Under the pieces are notes generated by a model. The model was not told the origin of the DNA and searched no databases. It saw only the letters and a list, made by a program, of their open reading frames with translations. Shown here in pieces: positions 51,337 to 59,126 of a stretch of DNA of 64,000 nt. Each line of letters opens with the position of its first letter. Position 1 is the first letter of the stretch. This DNA is from Zeimonas sp032027205 (GTDB lineage Bacteria; Pseudomonadota; Gammaproteobacteria; Burkholderiales; Burkholderiaceae_E): contig JAVSMN010000001.1 in NCBI GenBank assembly GCA_032027205.1, positions 434,001 through 498,000 of the forward strand, read 5' to 3'. The position numbers were made by a program, and so were the translations under genes.

Positions 51337-52239
51337 CTACACCTTCATGCAGTTTCGCCGATACCAGTCGTTCACTTCGTCCGCGGTGGTCAGCCAGACG
51401 TTCCTGTGCCGAGCGATGTACTCGAACGCTCTGCGCAGGTGCTTGAACTTGTTCGGCTGACCTACCCAGAACGTGTGCAAGCAGATCGGCATGCAACGGG
51501 CGTTGCTCTCGCCTTCCTCGTAGAGCACGTCGAACTGGTCGACGATCATGTCCCCGAATGCTTCCGAACTGAGGCCGATGTTCTGGAATGCCGGGACGTC
51601 GTTGAGCTCCAGCGAATATGGCATGGCGAGCAGCGTCCCGGACGGGGTCCGCAGCGGAAACGGATGATCGTCGGCGGTGTAGTCGCAGAGATATTCGACA
51701 CCGAGCTCCGTGAGGATTCGCGGCGTGTTGTTCGTGTGCGTGAGGAACGGCGAGATCCACCCCTTCGTCTCGCGCCCCGTCGCGGCGCGAATCGCGTCGA
51801 GCACTCCCGAGACGATCTCCCGTTCACGCTCCTCGTCGATGCCACTCAGGAAGTTCGCCGGAGCATTGTTCGCGCCGTGTCCCATGAACGCCCAGTTGCG
51901 CCTGATCGTCTCCTCCATGATGCGCGGATACTCGCGAATGACGTCCGAGTTCAGGCACACGGTGCCACGCATCTCGCACTGGTCCATCAACTCGACAATT
52001 CTCCACAGCCCGACACGATTCCCGTAGTCGCGCCATCCGTAGTTGAGCGAATCGGGATTGAATCGCTGCGTGCCGGGGATGATCGCGGTTCCGGGCAGGT
52101 CGTGTGGAAAGTGCTCGAGATTGATGTACGGAAGCACGGCCACTCGCGCGCCACCAGGAAGCTCGAGCGGAGGCCTATCGATGATCGGTACGTAATCGTA
52201 GTGCGGCGTTTGCGTCCTCGCGTCGTTCCTCGTCGACAT
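51337..52239 (-). CDS. Polysaccharide-deacetylase-fold hydrolase (PuuE/allantoinase-like), copy 1
   Basis: A 300-residue NodB-homology protein. The barrel motifs are WRDYGNRVGLWRIVELMDQC, MRGTVCLNSDVIREYPRIME, MGHGANNAPANFL and the late LHTFWVGQPNKFKHLRRAFE. This variant, with a GHGxN-type motif 2, occurs in metal-independent or altered-metal allantoinases of the PuuE type. Substrates may be cyclic ureides, amides or acyl sugars. Its start overlaps the amidase stop by one base, placing it last in an operon with an AtzE/AtzG-like pair. Confidence 0.85.
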   Translation of the reverse strand: MSTRNDARTQTPHYDYVPIIDRPPLELPGGARVAVLPYINLEHFPHDLPGTAIIPGTQRFNPDSLNYGWRDYGNRVGLWRIVELMDQCEMRGTVCLNSDVIREYPRIMEETIRRNWAFMGHGANNAPANFLSGIDEEREREIVSGVLDAIRAATGRETKGWISPFLTHTNNTPRILTELGVEYLCDYTADDHPFPLRTPSGTLLAMPYSLELNDVPAFQNIGLSSEAFGDMIVDQFDVLYEEGESNARCMPICLHTFWVGQPNKFKHLRRAFEYIARHRNVWLTTADEVNDWYRRNCMKV

Positions 52240-53621
52240 CAGCCTCGCTCCTCGATGCGCGGCGGGCGGCGCTCGTGCCAGTCGGTCGCCGCCTGGTATG
52301 CGATCCCCATCTGCAGCAGGACGTCTTCCTCGAAGGCGCGCCCGATTAGCTGCAACCCGATCGGAAGTCCGTCGCGTGTGAAGCCGCAGGGCAGCGACAC
52401 GGCCGGCAGGCCGGCGAGGCTGGCGGCGCTCGTGCAGCGTCCCACGTCGGCGACCCTCGCGGAGTTCCGCGGCGATTCCGAAAGCGGATGCGCCGCGATC
52501 GCGGTAGTCGGCGTCAGGATCGCGTCGACACCGCCAAGCGCGGCCTGGAATTCGCGCCGGATCCGGTTGCGAAGCTGCTGCGCCTTCAGGTACACGTGGC
52601 CGGGGATCAGCAATCCCTGCACGAGCCGGCCGCGAAAGATCTCTCCGTAGGCGTCGAACTGATGCGCGATCAGCGGACGGTGCACGGCGGCCGCCTCGAC
52701 CTGCAGGATGATGGCGGTCGCGAGGTTCGCATGCGAGGCGAGCGGGAGTTCGACTTCGCGAAAGCGCACGCCCAGGCCCTGAAGTTCACGCATCGCTTCG
52801 TTCATCGCGCGTTCGACGTCTTCGTCGAGCGACTCGAAGAAGTGCGTCCTCGGTATGCCGAGCGTCGCATCCGCCATGGAGATCCGGCGCCGTACGGCCG
52901 CGCGCGCGGGCGGGGTCGGCTCCGCGATCGCCGCGAGAACGATCTGCGCGTCACGCGCGCGTCGCGCGAGCGGGCCGGCGCAATCCATCGTCCACGCAAG
53001 CGGGACCGCGCCACGGCAGCTCACCCGGCCGAAAGTCGGCTTGATGCCGACGACGCCGCAGAACGCCGCAGGCATCCGGATCGATCCCGCCGTATCTCCG
53101 CCGAGCGACGCGTACCCGATCCCGGCGGCCAGCGAAGCCCCGGACCCGCTGCTCGATCCTCCTGCGAATCGTTGCGGGTCCCACGGATTCGCGAGCGCGC
53201 CGAAGGCGGACTGCACCGAACCCCACGCAAACTCGGAGACGTTCGTCTTTCCGATGACGACCGCACCCGCTTCACGAAGGCGGCGAACCGCTTCCGCGTC
53301 GGTTCCCGAAGGCGGTCCGCGGTCGACCCGCGAGCCGCACGTCGCTGGCGCGTCGGCGGTCTCGAACATGTCCTTCACCGAGACCGGCACGCCGAGCAAC
53401 GGCATCGCCCGCGGGTCTGCCGCCGAGCGGGAGATGCTCTCGTCCGCTCGTCGCGCGTCCTCCAGGGCCCGCTCCTCGGTGAAGGTCACGAAGGCGTTCA
53501 GCCACGGGTTCGAACGCCTTGCGCGCTCCAGTGCCGCACGCGTCACCTCGACCGACGAGACCTCTCGTGCACGGATCTTCCGTGCCGTTTCTTCGAGCGA
53601 CCAGAAGTGCACGGCGCGCAC
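52239..53621 (-). CDS. Amidase, AtzE-like (GatA family)
   Basis: A 460-residue amidase-signature enzyme. The catalytic Lys sits in VPVSVKDMFETAD, the cis-Ser in FAGGSSSGSGASLAAG and the nucleophile in GGDTAGSIRMPAAFCG. The usual D-T-G-G-S reads D-T-A-G-S here, a change near the oxyanion loop. The start is GTG at 53621, immediately after the TGA of a GatC/AtzG-like gene, as in the AtzEG amidase complex of cyanurate breakdown. The substrate is unknown; a carboxylated urea or biuret-like amide is one possibility. Confidence 0.9.
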   Translation of the reverse strand: MRAVHFWSLEETARKIRAREVSSVEVTRAALERARRSNPWLNAFVTFTEERALEDARRADESISRSAADPRAMPLLGVPVSVKDMFETADAPATCGSRVDRGPPSGTDAEAVRRLREAGAVVIGKTNVSEFAWGSVQSAFGALANPWDPQRFAGGSSSGSGASLAAGIGYASLGGDTAGSIRMPAAFCGVVGIKPTFGRVSCRGAVPLAWTMDCAGPLARRARDAQIVLAAIAEPTPPARAAVRRRISMADATLGIPRTHFFESLDEDVERAMNEAMRELQGLGVRFREVELPLASHANLATAIILQVEAAAVHRPLIAHQFDAYGEIFRGRLVQGLLIPGHVYLKAQQLRNRIRREFQAALGGVDAILTPTTAIAAHPLSESPRNSARVADVGRCTSAASLAGLPAVSLPCGFTRDGLPIGLQLIGRAFEEDVLLQMGIAYQAATDWHERRPPRIEERG

Positions 53622-53825
53622 TCACAAAACCGGCGGATCGGCGAACGTGATCGCCGGATCCTCGAAGCCGAAGTCGAGCGACTCGAGTCGCTCGACGTTG
53701 CGTCGAACGGCTTCGAGGTCGCCGCGGATGCTCTCCAGCCGCTGCGGCGTGAGCTCCAGCCCCACGCTCTCGAGCATTTCCAGCTGGCGTGACGCTTCCT
53801 TGGAGGGATCATGGGTCGGTGGCAT
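53622..53825 (-). CDS. AtzG/GatC-like small amidase subunit
   Basis: A 67-residue protein. A single helix-rich segment (RQLEMLESVGLELTPQRLES, then LEAVRRNVERLESLDFGFED) is followed by an extended tail ending PAITFADPPVL. Length, helix-plus-tail shape and position just before the amidase match AtzG and GatC, which wrap around their amidase partner. Sequence similarity is weak, so the call rests on context. A GAGGAG site precedes the ATG. Confidence 0.7.
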   Translation of the reverse strand: MPPTHDPSKEASRQLEMLESVGLELTPQRLESIRGDLEAVRRNVERLESLDFGFEDPAITFADPPVL

Positions 53826-53854
53826 GCGGTCTCCTCGTGGGCGCTATGCGATCT

Positions 53855-54931
53855 TCATCCGCCGCTTCGCGCGATCGTAGTCGCGGTGGCCGACGATCGG
53901 ATTCGCGGCGACACGAGCGTGCAGTCGTCCGGCGCGGTCCCCAGGAACCGCTCCATCGAGCGCAGCACGTCCTGCGGCCGCAGGTCGCGAACGACGAAAA
54001 CGAGAAACATGGAGCGATCCTCGTCGGGCCATTCCGGCAGGTGCTCCGGCGGATGCACGACATGCCGCACCGAATTGACGAGCACCGGCGACACGCCGTC
54101 GTCGAAGCTGACGATCCCCTTGACGCGCAGCAAGTCGCGGCCGTGCGCGTGCAACAGCAGCGAGAACCAGGTCGTGAAGCCGATCCAGTCGATCGGCTTT
54201 CGAATCCGGATCCCGAACGCCTCGACGCCCGTGGTGTGATGCACCTTGCCGGCGGCGTCGCGTTGCGGTTCGAACGACCACTGCCGCACCGCGCGGTCCG
54301 AGAGGAAACGGCTGCCCGCGTCGGCGAGATCGCGGCCAATGTCCGGCGATCGCGCATCGTGCGACGAAGCGAGCGGGTTCATCGATTCCAGGCGCCGCCA
54401 CGCCTGCTCGAGCGCGTCCGACGAAGCGAGATCGGCCTTCGACAGCACGAGGACGTCCGCGGATTCGACCTGCGATGCGAACTCGGCGAAGTCTCGCAGT
54501 TGCTCGGCCGCCTGCAGCACGTCGACTACGGTGACGACCGCCTGCAGACGCAACACGCAGGCCAGACGCGGATGCGCGGCCAGCGTCGCGATCGCGGAAA
54601 CCGGATCGGCGAGCCCGCTCGTCTCGATCACGATGCGGTCGATTCCTCCGAGCACGGCGGGATCGTCGACGACGTCCAGCAGCACCCGTCGAAGGTCCTC
54701 CTCGATCGCACAACACAGGCATCCGTTGCCGAGCAGCCGGACCGTCTGCCCGCCGCGCGTTCGCAGCACGCGGTCGTCGACACCGATCTCCGCGGCTTCG
54801 TTCACGAGCACGAGCGACCGCGCCATCTTCTCGCCCGTGAGCACCTTGCGCAGCAGCGTCGTCTTGCCGCTGCCGAGGAAGCCCGACACGACGAGCACCG
54901 GCAGCCGCCGGCGATCAACGCGTTCGGTCAC
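53855..54931 (-). CDS. CobW/COG0523-family metal-chaperone GTPase
   Basis: A 358-residue G3E GTPase. It has the P-loop VVSGFLGSGKTTLLRKVL, metal-binding NGCLCCAIEED, IVIETSGLADPVSAIATL and VLSKADLA. The C-terminal CobW_C domain includes GRDLLRVKGIVSFDD. COG0523 proteins deliver zinc, cobalt, nickel or iron to target enzymes. The operon holds two metal-type hydrolases that could be the client. The GTG at 54931 overlaps the preceding CGLCG gene (GTGA); the longer frame upstream is an overlap artefact. Confidence 0.92.
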   Translation of the reverse strand: MTERVDRRRLPVLVVSGFLGSGKTTLLRKVLTGEKMARSLVLVNEAAEIGVDDRVLRTRGGQTVRLLGNGCLCCAIEEDLRRVLLDVVDDPAVLGGIDRIVIETSGLADPVSAIATLAAHPRLACVLRLQAVVTVVDVLQAAEQLRDFAEFASQVESADVLVLSKADLASSDALEQAWRRLESMNPLASSHDARSPDIGRDLADAGSRFLSDRAVRQWSFEPQRDAAGKVHHTTGVEAFGIRIRKPIDWIGFTTWFSLLLHAHGRDLLRVKGIVSFDDGVSPVLVNSVRHVVHPPEHLPEWPDEDRSMFLVFVVRDLRPQDVLRSMERFLGTAPDDCTLVSPRIRSSATATTIARSGG

Positions 54932-55275
54932 CCGACCGTCCCCGGCGCGGAGGACCGCGCGGTGGGATCTGCGCCGAGCATCGGCGGCGAGAGCGGATCG
55001 AGGCGCCGTCCGGACAGCGCCTCGCACGCTCGCCAGACCTCCGGCAGCGAAGCGACGATCTCGCTGGCTCCGCTTGCGTTCGAGACGATCCAGCTGCTTG
55101 CGCTCCAGTCGCGCACCGACAGCCCGAGCGGACGAACGACGCGCTCGATCGACGCCTGCTGCAACGCGCGCAGCCGTGGCGCCGCCCGCGCCGCTTCGCG
55201 TTTCGTCGCGTCGGGACGAGCGGAGACCGAGGTCCAATGCGCCGTCTCGCCCCAAAGCCCGCACAGGCCGCACAT
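54928..55275 (-). CDS. Uncharacterised small protein starting with a CGLCG motif
   Basis: A 115-residue protein that I do not recognise as a characterised family. It begins MCGLCGLWGETAHWTSV, with a possible metal- or thiol-binding Cys pair at residues 2 and 5 and a Trp/His-rich patch. A helical LGLSVRDWSASSWIVSNASG region follows. No membrane segment is present. GGAG 8 nt before the ATG at 55275 supports the start; it begins 5 bp after the deacetylase stop, and its end overlaps the CobW GTPase by 4 bp. Being co-translated with a metal chaperone, it may be its acceptor or donor partner. Confidence 0.7.
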   Translation of the reverse strand: MCGLCGLWGETAHWTSVSARPDATKREAARAAPRLRALQQASIERVVRPLGLSVRDWSASSWIVSNASGASEIVASLPEVWRACEALSGRRLDPLSPPMLGADPTARSSAPGTVG

Positions 55276-55280
55276 CGGGT

Positions 55281-56162
55281 TCACTCCGCGAAAGGATGCT
55301 CGCGGTCGTACGCGTCGGCGATCGCCTCGAGCGGCTTGAACTCCACCCCCGGATGACGCAGCATGTGCCCGAGCAGGCGCTCGAGCATCAGTAGCACCTG
55401 CGGGCGCCCCGCGACGTCGGGATGCAGGCACAGCGTGAAGACCGCTTCATCCATCTCACGGTACACCCAGTCGAACTGCTCGCGCCACAGCTCCTCGATG
55501 TCGCGCGGGTTCATGAAACCGTGGCTGTTCGGCGCCTTCTTGATGAACATCATCGGCGGCAGGTCGTCCAGGTACCAGCTGACCGGAATCTCGATCAGCG
55601 GCGTGGCGCGCCCCCGCACCAGCGGCTTCATCCAGCTCGCGGCCGGCTGCGAGTAGTCGATCGGCGTCCACTGGTCTCCGACCCGAAGACGGTGGCATTC
55701 GAAGTCGCGGTGCATCATGCTGTGGTCGTAGACGACGCCGCGCTTGAGCAGCAGGTCCGGCGTCGCCTGGCTCAGCTCCCACCACGGCGCCGCGTAGCCG
55801 CGCGGGCGCTTCCCGGTCAGGCGCACGATCAGGTCGATGCACCGGTCGAGCACGTCCGCCTCCTGCTGCGGGCTCATCGCCAGCGGATTCTCGTGCGAAT
55901 ACCCGTGCAGGCCGACCTCGTGGCCGGCCGCGACAATCGACTCCATCTGCTGCGGGAACGTCTCGATCGAGTGCCCCGGGGCGAACCAGGTCGCGGGCAG
56001 GTCGAAGCGGCGCAGCAACTCGACGAGCCGCGGCACGCCGATCTCGCCGGCGAACATCCCGCGCGAGATGTCGTGCGGGGAATCGGCCCCACCGAACGTG
56101 CCAAGCCAGGCGGCGACGGCGTCGATGTCGATTCCCAGCCCGCACGTTATCCTCTTCGTCAT
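55281..56162 (-). CDS. Polysaccharide-deacetylase-fold hydrolase, copy 2
   Basis: A 293-residue NodB-homology enzyme. The motifs are GLGIDIDAVAAWLGTFGG (Asp pair of motif 1), LPATWFAPGHSIETFPQQME, HEVGLHGYSHENPL (motif 2 HxxxH type), RGYAAPWWELSQ (motif 3) and a late LCLHPDVAGRPQVL (motif 5 His). It keeps the metal-binding residues, unlike the copy at 51337. It is the first gene of the operon. The ATG at 56162 has GGAGA 9 nt upstream; an ATG at 56177 has none. Only 20 bp separate it from the divergent LysR gene. Confidence 0.88.
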   Translation of the reverse strand: MTKRITCGLGIDIDAVAAWLGTFGGADSPHDISRGMFAGEIGVPRLVELLRRFDLPATWFAPGHSIETFPQQMESIVAAGHEVGLHGYSHENPLAMSPQQEADVLDRCIDLIVRLTGKRPRGYAAPWWELSQATPDLLLKRGVVYDHSMMHRDFECHRLRVGDQWTPIDYSQPAASWMKPLVRGRATPLIEIPVSWYLDDLPPMMFIKKAPNSHGFMNPRDIEELWREQFDWVYREMDEAVFTLCLHPDVAGRPQVLLMLERLLGHMLRHPGVEFKPLEAIADAYDREHPFAE

Positions 56163-56182
56163 CGGAAAACTCTCCATAAGAC

Positions 56183-57112
56183 ATGAAGCGGGACCTTCCG
56201 CCCCTGCTCGCCCTGCGCGCCTTCGATGCGGCCGGACGTCATCTGAGCTTCTCGAAGGCCGCGCAGGAGTTGTGCGTCACGCAAGGTGCGGTCAGCCGCC
56301 AGATCAAGATCCTCGAGGAGTTCCTCGGGGTTCCACTGTTCCGCCGGCTGACGAGTCGCGTGGAGCTCACCGCATTCGGCAGCGAATACCTTGCCATCAC
56401 CTCCTCCGCGCTGGAGCAGATCGCCGGCGCGACGCACCGTACGCTGCAGCAGCCGAAGGAGCTCTCGATCAGCCTGCTTCCGTCGATCTCGACGCTGTGG
56501 CTGTTCCAGAGACTGAACTCGTTCACCCGCGCCTATCCCGAGATCCAGCTGCACGTATCGGCCTCGCTCGATCCGGTGTGCTTCAAGCGCGACGGAGTGG
56601 ACGTCGCGCTCCGCGTGGGTAAGGTTCCGGGGCTGACCTATCCGAACGCCGGCTCGCAGATCAACTTCCAGATGGTCGACGACTGGACCGGCGTGAACGC
56701 GATGCACCTGTGGGACGACCACGTCACGCCCGTGTGCGCCCGGAGACTCCTCGAGCAGGGACGACCGTTGAAGCGGCCGCAGGACCTTCGCCATTTCCCG
56801 CTGATTCACAACGCCGCCCGGCCTGACTGCTGGTCCGCCTGGTTGAGCTCGAACCAGGCGCCGGGGATCTGCGGCACATCCACGCTGAAGGTAGGTCATT
56901 CGTTTCTCGCCGTGCTCGCCGCGCGGGACTGCCTCGGCGTCGCCTGCGTTCCTACCATCGAGGTCGAGGCACTCGAATGGCGCGACGAACTGGTGTTCCC
57001 CTTCGAGTCCACGGTGCGCAGCGCCGGCGCCTACTACCTGCTCACGCCCCGTGAGAGCGCGAAGCCGTTCGAAGTCGAGCTTTTCACCAACTGGCTCTCG
57101 ATCCAGGTCTGA
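56183..57112 (+). CDS. LysR-family transcriptional regulator, GcvA-like
   Basis: A 309-residue regulator. N-terminal DNA-binding domain LLALRAFDAAGRHLSFSKAA, then VTQGAVSRQIKILEEFLG, is followed by a GcvA-type effector domain (SISLLPSISTLWLFQRLNSF). It is divergent from the deacetylase-CobW-amidase operon and is its likely activator. The intergenic 20 bp is too short for a full LysR site, so binding must extend into a coding end. Its TGA stop abuts the TCA (stop) of the convergent ABC gene. Confidence 0.9.
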   Translation: MKRDLPPLLALRAFDAAGRHLSFSKAAQELCVTQGAVSRQIKILEEFLGVPLFRRLTSRVELTAFGSEYLAITSSALEQIAGATHRTLQQPKELSISLLPSISTLWLFQRLNSFTRAYPEIQLHVSASLDPVCFKRDGVDVALRVGKVPGLTYPNAGSQINFQMVDDWTGVNAMHLWDDHVTPVCARRLLEQGRPLKRPQDLRHFPLIHNAARPDCWSAWLSSNQAPGICGTSTLKVGHSFLAVLAARDCLGVACVPTIEVEALEWRDELVFPFESTVRSAGAYYLLTPRESAKPFEVELFTNWLSIQV

Positions 57113-58333
57113 TCACTTTGCGAACTTGCAGGTCTGTGGATTCATCGGCGAGAACGCCTGCTCCGCCGGAATCGTCGCCCGCACGTGGTAGTAGTCCCAG
57201 GGCGTCTTCGATTCGGAAGGCTTCTTCACCTGCATCAGGTACATGTCGTGCAGGTGCAGGCCGTCGGCGCGGATCCGGCCGTTCTTCGCGAACATGTCGT
57301 TCACCGGCGTCGCCTTCATCTTCTTCATGACGGCAGCTGTGTCATCCGTGCCGGCCGCCGCGACCGCCTTCAGGTAATGCATAGTGGCCGAGTACATGCC
57401 GGCCTGGACCATCGACGGCATGCGCCTGGTCTTCTCGAAGAAGCGGCGCGACCATTCGCGCGTCGCGTCGTTCAGGTCCCAGTAGAACGCTTCCGTCAGC
57501 ACGATGCCCTGCGCCTGCTGCAGGCCCATCGCGTGCACGTCGGTGATGAAGGTCAGCAGGGTGGCCACTCGCTGCTTGCCCGACGTCGTGATGCCGAACT
57601 CGTTCGCCCCCTTGATCGCGTTGATCGTGTCCGAGCCGCCGTTCGCGAGTGCGATGACTTTCGCTCCGGAGGCCTGCGCCTGCAGAAGGTAGGACGAGAA
57701 GTCGGTCGTGTTCAGCGGATGCCGCACCGATCCGAGCACTTTGCCGCCGGCCTCCTTGACGACCTCCGACGTGGCCTTCTCGAGGCCGTGGCCGAAAGCG
57801 AAGTCCACCGTGATGAAGTACCAGGTATCCAGCCCCTGCGCGATCAGCGCCTTGCCCGTGACGTTCGACAGCGCGTTCGCGTCGTAGACGTACTGGATGC
57901 TGTTCGCCGTGCACGAATCTCCGGTGATTCGCGTCGTGCTCGAACCGCCGATCATCACGATCCGGTCCTTGTCCTGCGTGAGCGCCGTCACCGCAAGCGT
58001 GACCGCAGAGTTGCTGGTGTCGAAGATGGCGCGAACGTTCTGCTGGTCGTACCACTCGCGCGCGATGTTCGCTCCGATGTCGGCCTTGTTCTGATGATCG
58101 GCCGACAGCAACTCGATGTTGCGCCCGAGCACCTTCCCGCCGAAGTCGTCGATCGCCATCCGTACGGCGACGAGCGATCCGTTGCCGGAGAAGTCGGAGT
58201 AGACGCCGCTCATGTCGGTCAGCACGCCTATGCGAAGCGGACCGGACTGCGATCCGCCGGGCTGTGCATACGCGAGCGGCGTGAGCGCTGCTGCGCAGAG
58301 CAGCGTGCGGAGCAGGAACGAGGCGAGTCTCAT
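57113..58333 (-). CDS. ABC transporter substrate-binding protein (Leu/Ile/Val-type)
   Basis: A 406-residue protein. The signal peptide (RLASFLLRTLLCAAALTPLAYAQ) precedes a Peripla_BP_6 domain with LRIGVLTDMSGVYSDFSGNG, VRMAIDDFGGKVLGRNIELL and YFITVDFAFGHGLEKATSEV. It binds an amino-acid-like or small polar ligand. No permease genes lie beside it. The ATG at 58333 follows GAGAGG and is preferred over the adjoining GTG. A run of identical orientation with the deacetylase operon is broken by the LysR gene. Confidence 0.9.
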   Translation of the reverse strand: MRLASFLLRTLLCAAALTPLAYAQPGGSQSGPLRIGVLTDMSGVYSDFSGNGSLVAVRMAIDDFGGKVLGRNIELLSADHQNKADIGANIAREWYDQQNVRAIFDTSNSAVTLAVTALTQDKDRIVMIGGSSTTRITGDSCTANSIQYVYDANALSNVTGKALIAQGLDTWYFITVDFAFGHGLEKATSEVVKEAGGKVLGSVRHPLNTTDFSSYLLQAQASGAKVIALANGGSDTINAIKGANEFGITTSGKQRVATLLTFITDVHAMGLQQAQGIVLTEAFYWDLNDATREWSRRFFEKTRRMPSMVQAGMYSATMHYLKAVAAAGTDDTAAVMKKMKATPVNDMFAKNGRIRADGLHLHDMYLMQVKKPSESKTPWDYYHVRATIPAEQAFSPMNPQTCKFAK

Positions 58334-58512
58334 CACGAAGGTCCTCTCTTTTGGCGGCGGAAAGCGCCCCTCTGCGGGGGCTGTTCAGCCTAGGGCCTGG
58401 CGTGAAGGCGGACCAAACGATTATTTCTGGGGCGGGGGATGAGCCGAACTCATTGCGGCGGCGATTTGACGCGCTTCCCGGGTTCGTCCGCAGCACGACG
58501 AGAGAGTCAAAC

Positions 58513-58740
58513 GGCAAGGTCGTCGTCGTGACGCACGGCCCGGAGTTGCGCGCATTCGCGAAGGAGAACTACGAGAAATACCAGGGCATCGTCGACAAGC
58601 TCGCCGAACTCACCAAGGAAGGCGTCGCGTTCCGGATGTGCAACAACGCGATGCGCGCCGCGGGCTTCCGCGCCGAGGACATGCACGGCTTCGTGACGAT
58701 CGTTCCTGCGGGTTTCGCCGAGATCGCGTATTGGCCTAGC
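58513..58740 (+). pseudogene. DsrE-like gene remnant
   Basis: The frame over 58513-58734 encodes GKVVVVTHGPELRAFAKENY, VDKLAELTKEGVAFRMCNNA and MHGFVTIVPAGFAEIAYW, which resemble the central part of DsrE/DsrF-family proteins (recalled). The first ~40 residues of the family, its start codon and its last ~15-20 residues are missing. After IAYW the frame runs into the tRNA-His gene. It is thus a piece of a gene cut at both ends. The 58334-58512 stretch before it holds only a short GC hairpin and no gene. Confidence 0.6.
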
Positions 58741-58768
58741 GAGCGCTGCTGCGAGGCGCTTGAATTGA

Positions 58769-58844
58769 TGGGGTGGGCGATGGGATTCGAACCCACGACA
58801 ACCGGAATCACAATCCGGGACTCTACCCCTGAGCTACGCCCACC
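58769..58844 (-). tRNA. tRNA-His (GTG anticodon)
   Basis: Read on the - strand, GGTGGGCG pairs with CGCCCACC, giving the extra 5' G-1 typical of tRNA-His. The anticodon loop reads TTGTGAT (GTG). A TTCGAATC T-loop is present and CCA is encoded at 58771-58769. It clusters with two more tRNA genes. Confidence 0.93.
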
Positions 58845-58851
58845 ATCGGGA

Positions 58852-58928
<77 letters not shown>

Positions 58929-58994
58929 AATCGCGTCGGACTTTCCGGGAATCGCGCGTCCGATGCCGTGTGAGCGGCGCATCGGGAGGCGCGA

Positions 58995-59071
<77 letters not shown>

Positions 59072-59126
59072 GAGGACGCGAATTGTAGCATCAGCAGAGC
59101 CTGGCTGATCGACGCGCGACGCCGCG

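Noticed and set aside
57110..57115. TGATCA palindrome between the LysR and ABC binding-protein genes
   Set aside because: It is simply two convergent TGA stop codons back to back.
58363..58384. GC-rich hairpin (CCCC-TCTGC-GGGG) in the leader of the ABC binding-protein gene
   Set aside because: It is only a 4-5 bp stem with no T-tract on either strand and could arise by chance in this base composition.
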